A stretch of DNA of 64,000 nucleotides from Silene conica (taxonomy: Eukaryota > Streptophyta > Magnoliopsida > Caryophyllales > Caryophyllaceae): the NCBI GenBank assembly GCA_029255685.2, contig CM055317.2, forward strand, positions 77,365,460 to 77,429,459. The letters are read 5' to 3'. The notes beneath the pieces are model-generated. The model had not been told where the DNA came from. It saw only the letters and a list, made by a program, of their open reading frames with translations, and searched no databases. How positions within the stretch are numbered: position 1 is the first letter of the stretch; the number at the start of each line of letters is the position of its first letter. The translations under genes were made by a program, and so were the position numbers. Below, piece after piece: positions 12,153 through 22,990 of this stretch.

Positions 12153-12746
12153 GGGTTTTTTATGAGAAACTACTCCGATCTTATATTTATGTTCATTTGT
12201 TAACAACCACCTTACTTTTTATTTTTTGTTAAACATTACCTACATTTTTTTTCTTTTTTTTTGTTAAAACCTACCAAAAATATGACTCGGGCCAATTTTC
12301 GACAATAACTTTGATTTTTTTTGTTAAAATAGTTTATATTGTTTGTTTCCCATAAATCATTTTTAAAGTCTTTTCCTTATCATAATATGCCTAGTAATAA
12401 CCCAACTCAATCCCCAATTGTTTAACAACTTCTTCTAAAAAGTGTTTACCTTTGTCTTCAATCCCAATTGTTTAACAACTTCTTCTATAAAGTGTTTACC
12501 TTTGTCTCAAGTTGGAGACTCCAATAATCTATGTACCTCTCTGCCAAATAGAGGAAAATACACTTGCTGTTGTGGTCAATCCAACTACAATTATGGTCGG
12601 AATTCGGCCTGTGTCATATTTTTGGTATCTTTTAACAAAAAGTAAAATGTAAAGTAGTTTTTAACAAAAAAAAAAAAAAAAAAAGTATGGTAGTTGTTTA
12701 CAAATGAACATAAATATAAGGTAGTTTCTCACAAAAAAAAAAACTC
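12153..12746. mobile_element. Foldback element with ~140-bp terminal inverted repeats
   Basis: The left arm (about 12153-12300) and right arm (about 12600-12746) are inverted copies. They share GAGAAACTAC, TTATATTTATGTTCATTTGT, AACAACYACC, a T-rich tract with TTTTTGTTAAA, and ACCAAAAATATGAC. The centre holds a 50-bp tandem duplication (12414 and 12464, CCAATTGTTTAACAACTTCT). Long inverted repeats around a short non-coding core suggest a foldback or Mutator-like MITE. AT-rich flanks prevent a firm target-duplication call. Confidence 0.7.
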
Positions 12747-12749
12747 ATA

Positions 12750-13880
12750 TATAAATGACCAATACGCTCTCTGTGCCCGTGACTAGTTTATATTGCTTTA
12801 TTTCGTGGGTGGAAAGTTAAACAAATTTAAACAACTAGCCAGTACGGAGAGGTAGTTATTTAATATTAACATGTTAATGCTAGACCGAATTTAAGGAACC
12901 CTAGTTATAATGAAGAGCCTGTTTGAATATCATGACGGGAAAGTTTCAATATTTTTGAGTATAAATCGGAGAATGCAATATAGTGATCATAATCCATAAA
13001 ATATAGATAATTTGGCTTTTAAAATGTCAATAGTATAAAAAAAATGATTTTTTTACGATACAATGGAATTGTATTATGATCCAGCCTTCACAAATTTTCA
13101 AAGATTGCTTAAATTCTTAGTCATTGAAAGTGAAAAAGAATCGTATATTCTTAATCAATCAAATCTTTTTAGATTGTATAATCGTATCACAAACAACCAT
13201 GTTCAAAACTAGTCCTATATGTGTTGCAAGTCTTGCAACTAGGTATCGTGGCAGAGCTATAGTTTTGTAGATAGGGGAGGAATTAATTATATTTAAAAAT
13301 AAATGTTTTATATTTTGATGAGTCTTATTAAAATTATCTACTATCAAATTGTTTTAGTATTTATCGAGCGTTTGTGTATTAATATAAGTTCTTGTGAATA
13401 GGGCTTGTTTATCTTTTAAATATCACATAGACCCAAAAAAAATATTAGGGACGAGATTAATCAAGTGCTTATATTTGGCGTTGTGAATGATGTTATAAAT
13501 TTTACTAATCACCTTCATTTAGGGGCAGAGACAATAAGATGGCCATATGGGCTAGAGTCCAATATAATTTTCTGATAAATAGAATTTAAAATAGGTGAAA
13601 GGTAAAATTATTGTCTCGATCCCAGGTAGAATTTAAACCTAACTTCGTTCCTATTTAAACCGAAAATAAAGGTGAAAGTGAAGGTTGGAGGTGAGTATAG
13701 AATGATAAAATAGCGTGAATAAGAATCTGAAAAAGGCGATATTTTGATAGTGGGGCGGCTTTCAAGCGGTTAGCATATGAACAAGTACATGAGGTATGCC
13801 ATATTGCCATGCATAAGGTGATAAGGTACAATGCCTTGGAAAGATTAGTATCTACTTTATTATCCTTATTTCTTTTACAC
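12750..13880. other. No recognisable feature
   Basis: AT-rich sequence with short ORFs only and no similarity I recognise. The last 200 bases before the miR157 hairpin are likely its promoter. Confidence 0.4.
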
Positions 13881-13889
13881 TTTTTTATC

Positions 13890-13897
13890 CTATAAAT
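13890..13897 (+). promoter_or_regulatory. TATA box upstream of the miR157 hairpin
   Basis: CTATAAATA lies 187 bases before the mature miRNA position. A start near 13920 would give a normal plant primary miRNA leader. This is positional inference; no other promoter element was verified. Confidence 0.5.
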
Positions 13898-14060
13898 ACC
13901 ATATTCCCTTACCCTTTACGATCATCTCACACTTAGCCCTATACTCCTTTTTTTATAATACGGGTTTCTAGCCACGTGTTAGAAAAATCGATATTTCTTC
14001 ATTATTTCTTCATCGCGGTTTCCCCCTTCGTCTTGGTTGAGGTGGGAGTGATGTATGGAG

Positions 14061-14190
14061 AAAGTGGTGAGTGTTGTTGACAGAAGATAGAGAGCACAAA
14101 GGATGAAGTGCATGGAGATCGACGTAGACGTGGAGTTGTTGTTGCACTTTATCTTCCTTCGTGCTCTCTATTCTTCTGTCATTATCACCC
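14061..14190 (+). ncRNA. MIR157: MIR156/157-family microRNA precursor
   Basis: The 5' arm at 14077-14097 carries T followed by TGACAGAAGATAGAGAGCAC, which as far as I recall is the exact 21-nt miR157 sequence of Arabidopsis. The 3' arm at 14161-14183 (GTGCTCTCTATTCTTCTGTC) pairs with it almost perfectly, with one extra T, giving the expected star strand. The stem continues inward (GAAGTGCA facing TGCACTTTATCTTC) and outward (GTGGTGAGTG facing TATCACCCTCC), with a loop near 14115-14140. In plants miR156/157 cleaves or represses SPL transcription-factor mRNAs and sets juvenile-to-adult phase timing. The mature strand on the 5' arm matches the family. No protein-coding gene overlaps it. Expression cannot be judged from sequence. 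Confidence 0.92.
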
Positions 14191-14267
14191 TCCCTCCTTC
14201 CATTTTTCTCTCTTTTTTGACACAAGATAAGATAATTATGCATATTCTTAGTTGTTCAAATTCCGGT

Positions 14268-14336
14268 TAATGCATGTTTTTAAGACGCACGATAATTAAT
14301 GCATGTTTTTAAGACGCACGATAATAAATGCATGTC
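14268..14336. repeat. 29-bp tandem repeat, about 2.4 copies
   Basis: The unit TAATGCATGTTTTTAAGACG plus CACGATAAT is repeated at 14268 and 14297, with a partial third copy. It lies just downstream of the miR157 hairpin. From here to 14860 nothing else is recognised. Confidence 0.8.
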
Positions 14337-14863
14337 TTTTAATACTTTAGATAATATTCAATAGTTCAGTGTGAAAGTCGGGGTGTGAGGGCGCACGAAG
14401 GAGACAATACAACCAGTTTTTCTCATACTTCGTACTAGAGGTATACAAGCTTTTTAATTTACTTTAATTGTTGTACCGCTACTATTATTATTAGGGAAAT
14501 TTTAGTCTTTGCGGCTAGTGGGTTTATGTCTGCTTTAGAGGGTTTGACCTTATATACCGTCTCATCTCATTATTATTGCTGGTAGTTCTGTAGTCTCACA
14601 ACTTATTTGTCGATAATTTTTATAGGAATATGACAATAATCCGATATCACTATACTAATCAAAATCAGTGATGAAAATTTAAATTGTATATAATCGGAAT
14701 AATTATCATATCAAGCATCATCAGTTGTATATAGAGCTTAGCCTTGCAGGGGCGTTTCCCCAAAATAATTACAATTTTGTTTAGTAACGGAGAACATAAC
14801 ATTGAACAAAAATAAAAAAAAAATAAAAAATGATATAACTAAGAACATTCGGTTATTAGATCG

Positions 14864-15017
14864 ATCTGCATATGTTGCAGATGACACTACTGGATTTAAT
14901 GGTAATTACATTGACTCCACGATCATCGCTACAAATCTGCATATGTTGCAGATGACACGCTACAAATCTGCGTATGTTGCAGATGACACTGCTGGGTTTA
15001 AGGGCAGTTACATTGAC
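14864..15017. repeat. Imperfect direct repeats overlapping the DUF599 3' end
   Basis: The motif ATCTGCATATGTTGCAGATG occurs at about 14864, 14936 and (one change) 14967. GGNAGTTACATTGAC-type segments follow the first and last copies. The last repeat runs into the final codons and stop of the DUF599 gene at 15008, so a local duplication involved the gene's 3' end. Confidence 0.7.
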
Positions 15018-16290
15018 CCACATAGCGATTCAGTATCGAAAGTGTGAGCTGATTTAGAGGTTGAGTGACTATCTGAATAATACCATGGCGTAGAACTAGT
15101 ACTCGTAATATCTAAGAAGTACAGAAATAGCGACATCAAACAGCTACAACTAAACATTGCAATAGGTCCGAATATCCACAGAAGAAGAGGGAAGGAGAAG
15201 TAAAATGCTCTCATACCAAGGGACCAGAAAAGGCTTCCCTGGTTGATTGTTTCAGCCACATATTCGATATATTCATCGCCCGTTTCAGGGAATGGGACGG
15301 TAAGAAGGAAACTAGCATGGGAAAAGAAGCGGACGCATTGCACATTGCAGAAGAATGCTGCAAGAAAACATATTAGTACTGAGAAATACTTGAAATTGTG
15401 AATTGTGTAAGTGGAGCTGCTAATCAGAGCACTTAGTAGAGAACATAGTGTTATTGCTATCGTTGCCAATACTGTTGATGCTGTTAAGTTGTTCCGTAAT
15501 GTCTGAACGCCCGTAATTCCATTCTTCGGTTGATCCTGTATGTACAAATGCTCCAATCTCTCATATTACGAATGAACAAGACACAGGGCATGGCCGGGTT
15601 AGATGGTCGGATTTGTAATTTTAAATCTCTAATACATTGACAAGGGATTTTCAACCATAAATGAAAGTAAGTCAACATTTTTTATGTATATATCAGCAGG
15701 GGCGAACCCACATTAGAGCAAAGGTAGCAGACGCTACCCCAAACTTTAAAAAATTGGTTCAAAAAACGGTTTTTTGCTATCCCAAATATTGATGAATAAT
15801 AGATAATTAAATGTTATCCATTAAAATTCTCATCTGGTGGTCAAGGGTTTGAATCTTCCTATGTGTAATGATTTTTAAATTTTTTTTGCTACCCTAGACA
15901 TTCAATCCTGAGTTCGCTCCTATATATCAGTTAGGTTAGTCGGTAAAGTTATGAAAACTGCTCTCCCTAATTTGAGTTCAAATCTCGTTATATATTAGTG
16001 TCAAAATCACAAGACAACAAATATTCGAATATATGATGATCGATCCAAACACGATAAACTGTGAAAACAAATCATATATCAGAATTAGTATAGGAGAAGA
16101 AAAGACTAACCCTCATGATATGGTAAACCCATCTATGGCGGAACACGGTATTCAAGCCGATGACAGTACGCATGGGGTTGCGAATAATGGTGAATAAAAG
16201 CCAAACATGATAAATTCCCAACACAGATAATCCAAATGGAACTAATATGTAATCGCTATACTTTTCATTAATCATCATCTCAAATTTCAA
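15008..16290 (-). CDS. DUF599 family membrane protein
   Basis: Two exons on the minus strand, 16290-16111 (60 codons) and 15535-15008 (175 codons plus stop), joined in phase 0 by a 575-bp GT-AG intron. The 235-residue product has the DUF599 layout: an N-terminal hydrophobic segment (residues 14-38, ILVPFGLSVLGIYHVWLLF), the conserved RNPMRTVIGLNTVFRHRWV after it, a QTLRNNLTASTVLATIAITLCS helix, a third helix (FSVLICFLAAFFCNVQCVRFFSHA) and a fourth ending WIFGPIAMFSCSCLMSLFLYFLD. The C-terminus is Ser/Thr-rich. The family is of unknown function and is predicted to be membrane embedded. The ATG was chosen because the family motif begins soon after it. A hAT MITE sits in the intron at 15697-15922. 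Confidence 0.88.
15697..15922. mobile_element. hAT-type MITE in the DUF599 intron
   Basis: A 226-bp element with ends CAGGGGCGAACCCA and TAGGAGCGAACTCA (read inward), 11/14 matching. A perfect 8-bp duplication TATATCAG flanks it (15689-15696 and 15923-15930). It carries a tRNA-B-box-like GGGTTTGAATCTTCC near 15843. It lies wholly inside the intron. Confidence 0.8.
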
Positions 16291-16566
16291 TTACTTTTGA
16301 TCTGATTTTAGTGCTTTAGTTTAAGGTACTATTGTTATACAGATGCTAGAACATGTACACTTTCTGGAAGATAGACATAGTCTTCATTTGCAATTGGCTC
16401 TTTCCCGTTACAAAAGACATAGAGGCCTGTCAATTCTCTCAGTTTTAAGTATTAAGTGGACTTTTGTCATGCTTTTTTATTTGTTTCTGAGGTGATGATG
16501 TGTTGCCTAAAAGTTCTCGAGCGGGCCTCCACTTTCAACTAGATCGGTTAAAAGAGACCCGATACA

Positions 16567-16991
16567 TAGAGCTGATAAACAATGACACGATACGAAATAC
16601 GATATAAACTCGATATGAAATTAGCGAATTTGGGTTGAGACTTAATGACCCATTTATATAAGTGGGTCGACACGAACACGACACGATATTTAATTGGGTC
16701 AGGTTTGGGTTGAGCTCTTTAAACGCAAACCCGACACGAATGACCTGTTTACTAAATTAATCCTGATTTTTTTTATCCTACATCACATAAATATACTTAA
16801 ACTTTTCAAATATGGACATGACCCGATATTAACGGGTTAGGGTTGAGGCTTGATGACCCATTTATCTAAGTGGGTTGATACGAACACGACACGAAATTTA
16901 AGTGGGTCGGGTTTGGGTTGGAGGGTTCGTGACCCACTTACATAGGACACGAACACGAATCCGGCACGACCCGATCTGTTTGTCAGGTCTA
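16567..16991. mobile_element. hAT-type MITE with CACGAACACGAC-rich core
   Basis: A 425-bp element with ends TAGAGCTGATAAACA and TAGACCTGACAAACA (read inward; 13/15 match). A perfect 8-bp duplication CCGATACA flanks it (16559-16566 and 16992-16999). The core repeats phrases such as GGGTCGACACGAACACGAC and GGGTTTGGGTTG. Similar phrases at 6900-7400 suggest a decayed relative there. Confidence 0.8.
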
Positions 16992-17062
16992 CCGATACAT
17001 ATGACAGTCTTAGACAATTTTAGGTCTTTCGAAATTTGGAAAGGGAAGAATGTTGAATCGTA

Positions 17063-17318
17063 GGTCTCGTTTGATTACCCATACAAAACCTAGGAAAAAG
17101 GAAATGTCATAAATTGCAAAATTGAAGGTTGTTTGATTATCCATATTTTTCACAAAATGTAACAGTTTGAAAATCACATAAATCCTTACCTAGCCCCCTG
17201 GGTAATTCATGTGTTAGTTAAACTCCTATGTAGATAACCCAATCACTACATTCACGTGAATTTCTACGAATCTGATATTCTTATAAAGTTGTATTCTAGC
17301 GAACTACCAAACGAGGCC
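17063..17318. mobile_element. Tourist-like MITE (GGYCTCGTTTG ends)
   Basis: A 256-bp element with ends GGTCTCGTTTGATTA and GGCCTCGTTTGGTAG (read inward). Flanking trinucleotides are GTA and TTA, one base off a 3-bp PIF/Harbinger-type duplication. It has no coding capacity. Confidence 0.65.
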
Positions 17319-17480
17319 TTAGTCAGATGAAAGCTAAAATGTATATCGGGTAAGTCCCTATCAACATGCCCCCAAATTTACTACAAGAGTTAGAAATCAA
17401 ACCATGGTCGTTGATTTTAATCTAAAACTTTGCTAAAAGTCAAATAATTGTGAAGGAAGTTGACTATATATTAACCTAAG

Positions 17481-17711
17481 TAGGGATGGTCATTAGTGCT
17501 TGTCGGCGGGGCGTGGTACGGGTCTAGGAGCGGTGCGGGTTCTGTATATGGGACCCGGACACGGCCTGGTGGTCGGGGGGTTCGGGATGGGTCGGGCCGG
17601 TACATAAACCCGGATTCGGCCCGGGTGGTATTATTGGCGGGAGAACCGTGATTGGGGCGATCCAAGATAGGTCGGGGCGGGTCTAGAACCGAGCCTGGGC
17701 GGGTTATTTAC
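17481..17711. repeat. GC-rich half of a TAGGGATG-type element
   Basis: It begins TAGGGATGGTCATTAG and runs into GGTGCGGG/GGTCGGG low-complexity sequence, as in the element at 20922-21493. The matching right end was not found, so it is probably truncated. From 17712 to 18300 I see nothing else. Confidence 0.45.
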
Positions 17712-18299
17712 AAACCAGGGTCAATTCACATTGGTGGTTAAGTGCCAAGTCAGCGACAATCTCAAGAAAAGCGAGGGTCGATTCTGAACATATTGAGACC
17801 CTAATTAAAATTGTAAAACGGACCCTATCTATTTAGAAATCTCTGTTCATGTCATTTATGTGTCATTGTCTAATAGTACAATTCAGTAAACTAAACAATT
17901 CAAAAGCTTTTAAAGAACACTAATTTTTATTTTCAATTTTAACGATGAGGTTAATTCTTGATGAACCTTAAAAGTTAGGGAAAAAATGATTTTGGTTTTA
18001 AAAAATTGGAGATACGTATCTTGGAATTCATCCCTTTTATCGTAAAAGAGTCTCAAAAGATTAAATTTTTCAAATTTTAGATATAGCCTACAAAATTGTA
18101 AGTACTAAATAGATGGGCCTATATGAATTCCAAAAAAATATAAAACAGGTGAAATTGAAAAATAGAACACAAACTCTCCATAAATTGGTTAAATGCGAAA
18201 CCAATAGACTACTTCCTTTATTCTGATTTTTATATGTAAATTTTATTTGCAATGAGTTTTGCTGAGGAAGGTGACAATCCGTCTCTTTGATAATTTGCT

Positions 18300-18372
18300 C
18301 GCTAATTCACAATATTATTGCTTCCGCATCCTTATTTTGCATCACATGGTATCAGAGCTTGGTGCATTTGTG
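18300..18372 (+). repeat. LTR/primer-binding-site remnant of a retroelement
   Basis: The sequence ...GCATCACA is followed directly by TGGTATCAGAGCTTGG (from 18347), the textbook initiator-Met-tRNA primer-binding site that follows the 5' LTR of plant copia elements. No coding region or second LTR follows, so only a fragment remains. Confidence 0.65.
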
Positions 18373-18928
18373 AGTCCAAATGACATTGGAATTGGGATGT
18401 TTGACAAGCTAGACTTATAACTTATCAATGATGAACGAACTCAAACCCTATTAAAAAGACCAAGATTAATATTCAAAACACATTCGATTAAAAATAGAAT
18501 TTGTTTGCAAACAAGCAATTTCTTGGTGAATTAAACTATGAATTTTCTGAGACTGAAATACAAAAAAGCAAAGGACTATAAGTAGCCTCGACGAACAACC
18601 GTTTTGGGTAAGCAAAAGGGCATCGAAAGATAATTATCAACAAGGTAATTAAGACCGTTAATCCTAGCAAATTAAGGCCTCTAAATGTTTGTAATTAAAA
18701 CAAAAGAACCAGTAAACCACAGGGGTAATTAGACGGACCCAATGCTGCAATGCACAAGACTAAGCTTACGAACCGAACCATCGAAACATCCAATGAAGCT
18801 CACTTGTTTAATGAAAGCTCAAAATACATTTAATCATTTTTTAGATTAATTAAACTGATTTACGATTTTCAATGAACTCGTTCATTCATTGGCCTGTGGC
18901 CCAACTCGTATCACCAATTCAGAGGGTG

Positions 18929-19209
18929 TTTGGTTGAGTGGTTTAGAATGGAATGAAATGAATTTTGGACTTTCTAGTGTTTGGGTGGACATTTTGGAAT
19001 AGTGTTAGAATCCATCGAGATTCTCATTTCACCCAAGGTTCCCTTGGAATCTCATACCACCTCCTCGCCATAGATTCAAACTTCATTTCTTTATATTTAT
19101 TTTTCTAATGAACCAAATATGTTTTGAAAGGAATAGAGTTGAAACCTTATATTACTATGGTTTTTCAACCCAATCCATTCCGGCATTTCATTCCAGTGCA
19201 CTGAACCCC
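18929..19209. mobile_element. Probable MITE, diverged ends
   Basis: It begins GGGTGTTTGGTTGAG and ends near GTGCACTGAACCCC, with sub-terminal GGAATGAAATG facing CATTTCATTCC. This suggests inverted termini. No target duplication was found. Confidence 0.4.
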
Positions 19210-19312
19210 TGAGTGATTTAGCCTAAAATTTAAGGAAAATAACCGTGTTATTAAATTTTGACTATTTATTAAAAAGATAATAGCATTGATTAGTCCCACC
19301 GAAAGACTCTAA

Positions 19313-19628
19313 GGGGTTGTTTGGTTGACACCTTAAAAACACATGAATTGCAAAATCACGTGATTTACAAAAATAAGTCTTGTTTGGTTGACATATTTTT
19401 TTGGAAAATGGAGGAATTAGAAATTCCTAGGAACTTTCAATGCCTACATGATGTAGGAATTGACTTACCTACCCCTCATTTGGTCATTGAAAATTTCCAT
19501 GGAATTTAATTCCTACCTGGGCAACCAAACACATTTGTCAAATTCACCCGAATTGGATGCTTGAACTTAATTCTTATGAAAATGAAGTTCCTAGGCAAAT
19601 TAAGTTACTTGATCAACCAAACGACTCC
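19313..19628. mobile_element. Tourist-like MITE (TAA duplication)
   Basis: A 316-bp element with ends GGGGTTGTTTGGTTGA and GGAGTCGTTTGGTTGA (read inward; 14/16). TAA lies on both sides (19310-19312 and 19629-19631), as PIF/Harbinger-type elements produce. It is non-coding. Confidence 0.8.
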
Positions 19629-19657
19629 TAAGTATGGAAAGAGCTATCTATAGCTAA

Positions 19658-19690
19658 CTAGTTTTAATCTCGTGCAAATAATGCACATGT
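19658..19690 (-). mobile_element. Helitron 3' terminus on the minus strand
   Basis: On the minus strand the hairpin TGTGCA...TGCACG is followed 9 bases later by CTAG (19661-19658) and T, the Helitron 3' layout. The hairpin is shorter than in other copies and the body to the right was not delimited. Confidence 0.5.
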
Positions 19691-20001
19691 TACTCTTAAA
19701 TCCGTGCAAAACATATTGATGTTTACGATTGTTGTTCTATAAAATTTTTGTTGATACGAATTTTCCAGTAATTATTGTTGCTTTTGAGTAATATCTTTAT
19801 TTGAGAAAAAATTGTTTAAATGATTTTAGCATTTGTGATTTTTAAAAAATGATTTCAATGACATAAAATAACTTGATAATAACTGACTCAAAACTAACTG
19901 ATACTCGAAATAAACCGGCTCGATCAAATAATCTGACTTGATTGTCGCTTTTACCAGGTCTAGGGAGGGGTTCAACAACTTTGTTTTTAGGTTACTATTT
20001 A

Positions 20002-20432
20002 GGCTCCGTTTGCCAGCGCATTTCAGGTACCTGATTCGCCTGAAATAATTTTTTTGCCAAAAGAATCAGGTAGCTTATTTTTTGGGGAGTGTTTGGTAAG
20101 TAGCTTATTTGGTCAAATAAGCTACCTGAAATGAAATGCTACATAGGGTAGCATTTTAAATTTCAGGTACCTGATTCTAGGTTAGATTACCTTTTTACGC
20201 TTCAATCTATAATATAGTAAATAATTATTATATCCTTTTATGTCATTTCACCAAAATAAGCTACCTTTTCAGTTAGTTTGCCAAACAGTTTTTTATATAA
20301 TCAGTCAGCTTATCAGCTCATAATTTTCAGCTACCTTATCAGCTACCTTTTCAGGTTTCATCTACCTTTTCAGTTTCCAGCTACCTTTTCAGGTTTCAGG
20401 TAGCTTTTCAGGTCGTTTTACCAAACAGAGCC
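20002..20432. mobile_element. Tourist-like MITE (TTA duplication)
   Basis: A 431-bp element with ends GGCTCCGTTTG and GGCTCTGTTTG (read inward) and TTA on both sides (19999-20001 and 20433-20435). Near the right end AGCTACCTTTTCAGGT is repeated several times; the left end carries the inverted counterpart ATTTCAGGTACC. Confidence 0.8.
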
Positions 20433-20921
20433 TTAGCCTAAAATTAGTATTAAAAGTAATGATACTATCATCTCTACTTGCTTTACCCAAATGTTAATCG
20501 TAGTTATCACATTATCAATAACCCACTATAAAAGCAAAATGTATATTCGCGGACGTGGCGCAATATCGTTTCAGCGCTTACTCTTTCTCGCCCTCACAAA
20601 TTTATGTTTCGCCAACCAATCAAAAGCTTTGAAACTTGCCAACTCAGATTTTCAATAAATTTTATTCTAAATTTTATCATAAATTAACAAAAATATTATT
20701 CTAAATATTAACAAAAATATTATTCCATAGAATGATTCAAAATCAATTTACAGAAAGATTTTATTCTAAATTTTATTAACAAAAATATACTGATTATTTC
20801 ACATTGGTAACTATCTATATTCTACTTACAGATAAAATCGTGTAACAAATATTTTTTATTTTATGGCTAAATATACTTTGCTTTTGATCCTTTTTTTATC
20901 GTCTACAAAACATGGTACGAG

Positions 20922-21493
20922 TAGGGATGTCAACGGATCGGTTTCGGATCGGATGGAGGCTCACCCGAATCCACCACCCGAATCCATATTGTCCACCCGA
21001 CCCACCCGTCACCCGAGTAAACATCCACCCGAACCCGTCTCATCCATCATCCGCGGGTGATTCGGATGGATCGGGTTATTAATGGATGAGCATGTGACGA
21101 CAATAAGATTTTTCTCTTTCTAAATTTGAGGGTTAAAGTTTTTAGGGTTAATATGCATGAGACAGTAAGTTTTGAGGGTATTAGGTATTTGAGTGTTTTT
21201 ATTTTTATTTTTTTTTAAAAGGAAAAACTTCTAATTTAGTTTGGTATAAATTTGATTGTCTTATTTACGATAATTATTAGTTTTGAGGGTATTTGATTGT
21301 TTTTAGACTATTTTTTCTTCGGGTGGATAACGGGTGGGTGACGGGTCGGATGGAGGTCCACCCGAAACCGACCCGAAACCGAACCCGGATCATCCGTCAC
21401 CCGAGTTTCACCCGCTAGCTTCGGGTTTTCATCCATTTAATTATATCGGGTGGGTCGGATGTTAATCGGTTTCGGTTGATATTGACATCCCTA
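20922..21493. mobile_element. hAT-type MITE with CCACCCGAA-rich arms
   Basis: A 572-bp element with a perfect 12-bp terminal inverted repeat TAGGGATGTCAA and a perfect 8-bp duplication GGTACGAG (20914-20921 and 21494-21501). Both arms are GC-rich low-complexity sequence (CACCCGAATCCACC, GGTCGGATGGA) around an AT-rich centre. It encodes no transposase. Confidence 0.88.
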
Positions 21494-22520
21494 GGTACGA
21501 GTTAGACCATAAATATAAAACATTATAAAGTTACATACTATGAGTAATTTCATAATTTGGAGACATGTACTCACAAACCTATCGACATTTGATACTATTT
21601 AATATTTAATGGACTATTGGACTCATGTTATTACATACGACAATCTTTATGAAAGTCTTTTTTTCGTCCTCCTTTTAATTATGCAATTAAGATTAAGTTT
21701 AAAATTTATGAAATACTCAATTAAAAAATGAACTTAAGAGGAGTTACGGAGAACTCTCTTCCATCATCACATGTATACTTTTTCGACTGTCACAAGCATT
21801 GAATCTCTAATCCGTACGAATATCATATATGCAATTTAGTAGATAATAAATACGGAGTATAAGATAAAAAAATATCACCATTAAAAGTTCTTATACTTAT
21901 CCTAATACAAATTCTACTCTACGACGGTCACATGTGCAACTAATCAAAAGTAATTACAAAAATTTAGGTATGATAAAGGGTATAATTAAAGAAATCTCAT
22001 ACACATCGTTTACTTTGTTTATGCGTGGCTTATTCCATTTTAAAAAATAATAAAAAAGATAAATCAAATGAGGGACCAGTGAGAATATTTTTTTTCGAAA
22101 AGTGGACACAAGAGAAGGTTTTTTAAAGGGATATTAGAATCTTCAATTTTTACGAACTAGCTAATTACATAATAAGCAATAAATTAATATTATGATTAAG
22201 AAAAGAATTATATCCTACATACGGAGTATATCATAAAACTTAATGTCAATAATAATTATATATCATAAAAAAACCAAATAAGAGTTGGGTTGATTAAAAC
22301 AACTCCAATCACGCAACGATCAATAATGATATTTATAGACCATAGCTTAAAGTTCTCAAATTTAAATGATATAATTTTTGTATATATATTTTAATATATA
22401 CAATGATATTATATTATTTCTTTTTTATTTTTAAAATGTACAAATGTTCGAATAAATAGCTTATTTATCTAAATAATAAATAAAATTTATATATGTCATC
22501 TTTAGAGGTAAGTGTAAGCA

Positions 22521-22550
22521 ACCCGTGATTTTTCACGGGTGTTACACTAG
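22521..22550 (+). mobile_element. Helitron 3' terminus
   Basis: Perfect 8-bp-stem hairpin ACCCGTGA-TTTT-TCACGGGT (22521-22540), then GTTACA and CTAG (22547-22550) followed by T. The last 29 bases match, by eye, the minus-strand terminus at 57375 except for one base at the hairpin edge, so both are one family. The 5' end was not found in the AT-rich DNA to the left (21500-22520). Confidence 0.75.
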
Positions 22551-22910
22551 TACCTATCTCATCAAATAATTATCTTAACTATCTGGCCAACATGCCATAA
22601 CCATATTTTGTCTCCTAATTAAGAAAGATTCATTGTCTATGAAATATTAATTACAACTATTCTACCAAAATGAATTCAATATCTATGCCATGTAGATGAG
22701 GAACCCAAATAATCAAAAAATCATTTAAAAAGATTATAATGTTTCAAACAATTAACAATCAATCACCACCTTACATTAAAATTAAATAATTTGCACATGA
22801 AAATATTCTTGTAAATGCACCTTGTACTACTATGCACTGCATGATGACTCCCAATTGTGTTCTTCATATTTTTATTTAATTTTTTCGCGGTTGAATTTGA
22901 ATAATCGCCT

Positions 22911-22920
22911 TATATAAATA
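22911..22920 (+). promoter_or_regulatory. TATA box of the WAT1-related gene
   Basis: TATATAAATA lies 71 bases before the ATG at 22991, leaving room for a short leader that starts around 22945. Confidence 0.6.
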
Positions 22921-22990
22921 TACGGGTCTTTTCATTTGCATTCATGTATTCTTAAGAACTAAGAATAGTAACAAAATTAACAAATTAATT

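Noticed and set aside
14010-14243. 77-codon minus-strand ORF
   Set aside because: It runs antisense to the miR157 hairpin; the repeat-like peptide reflects the inverted repeat.
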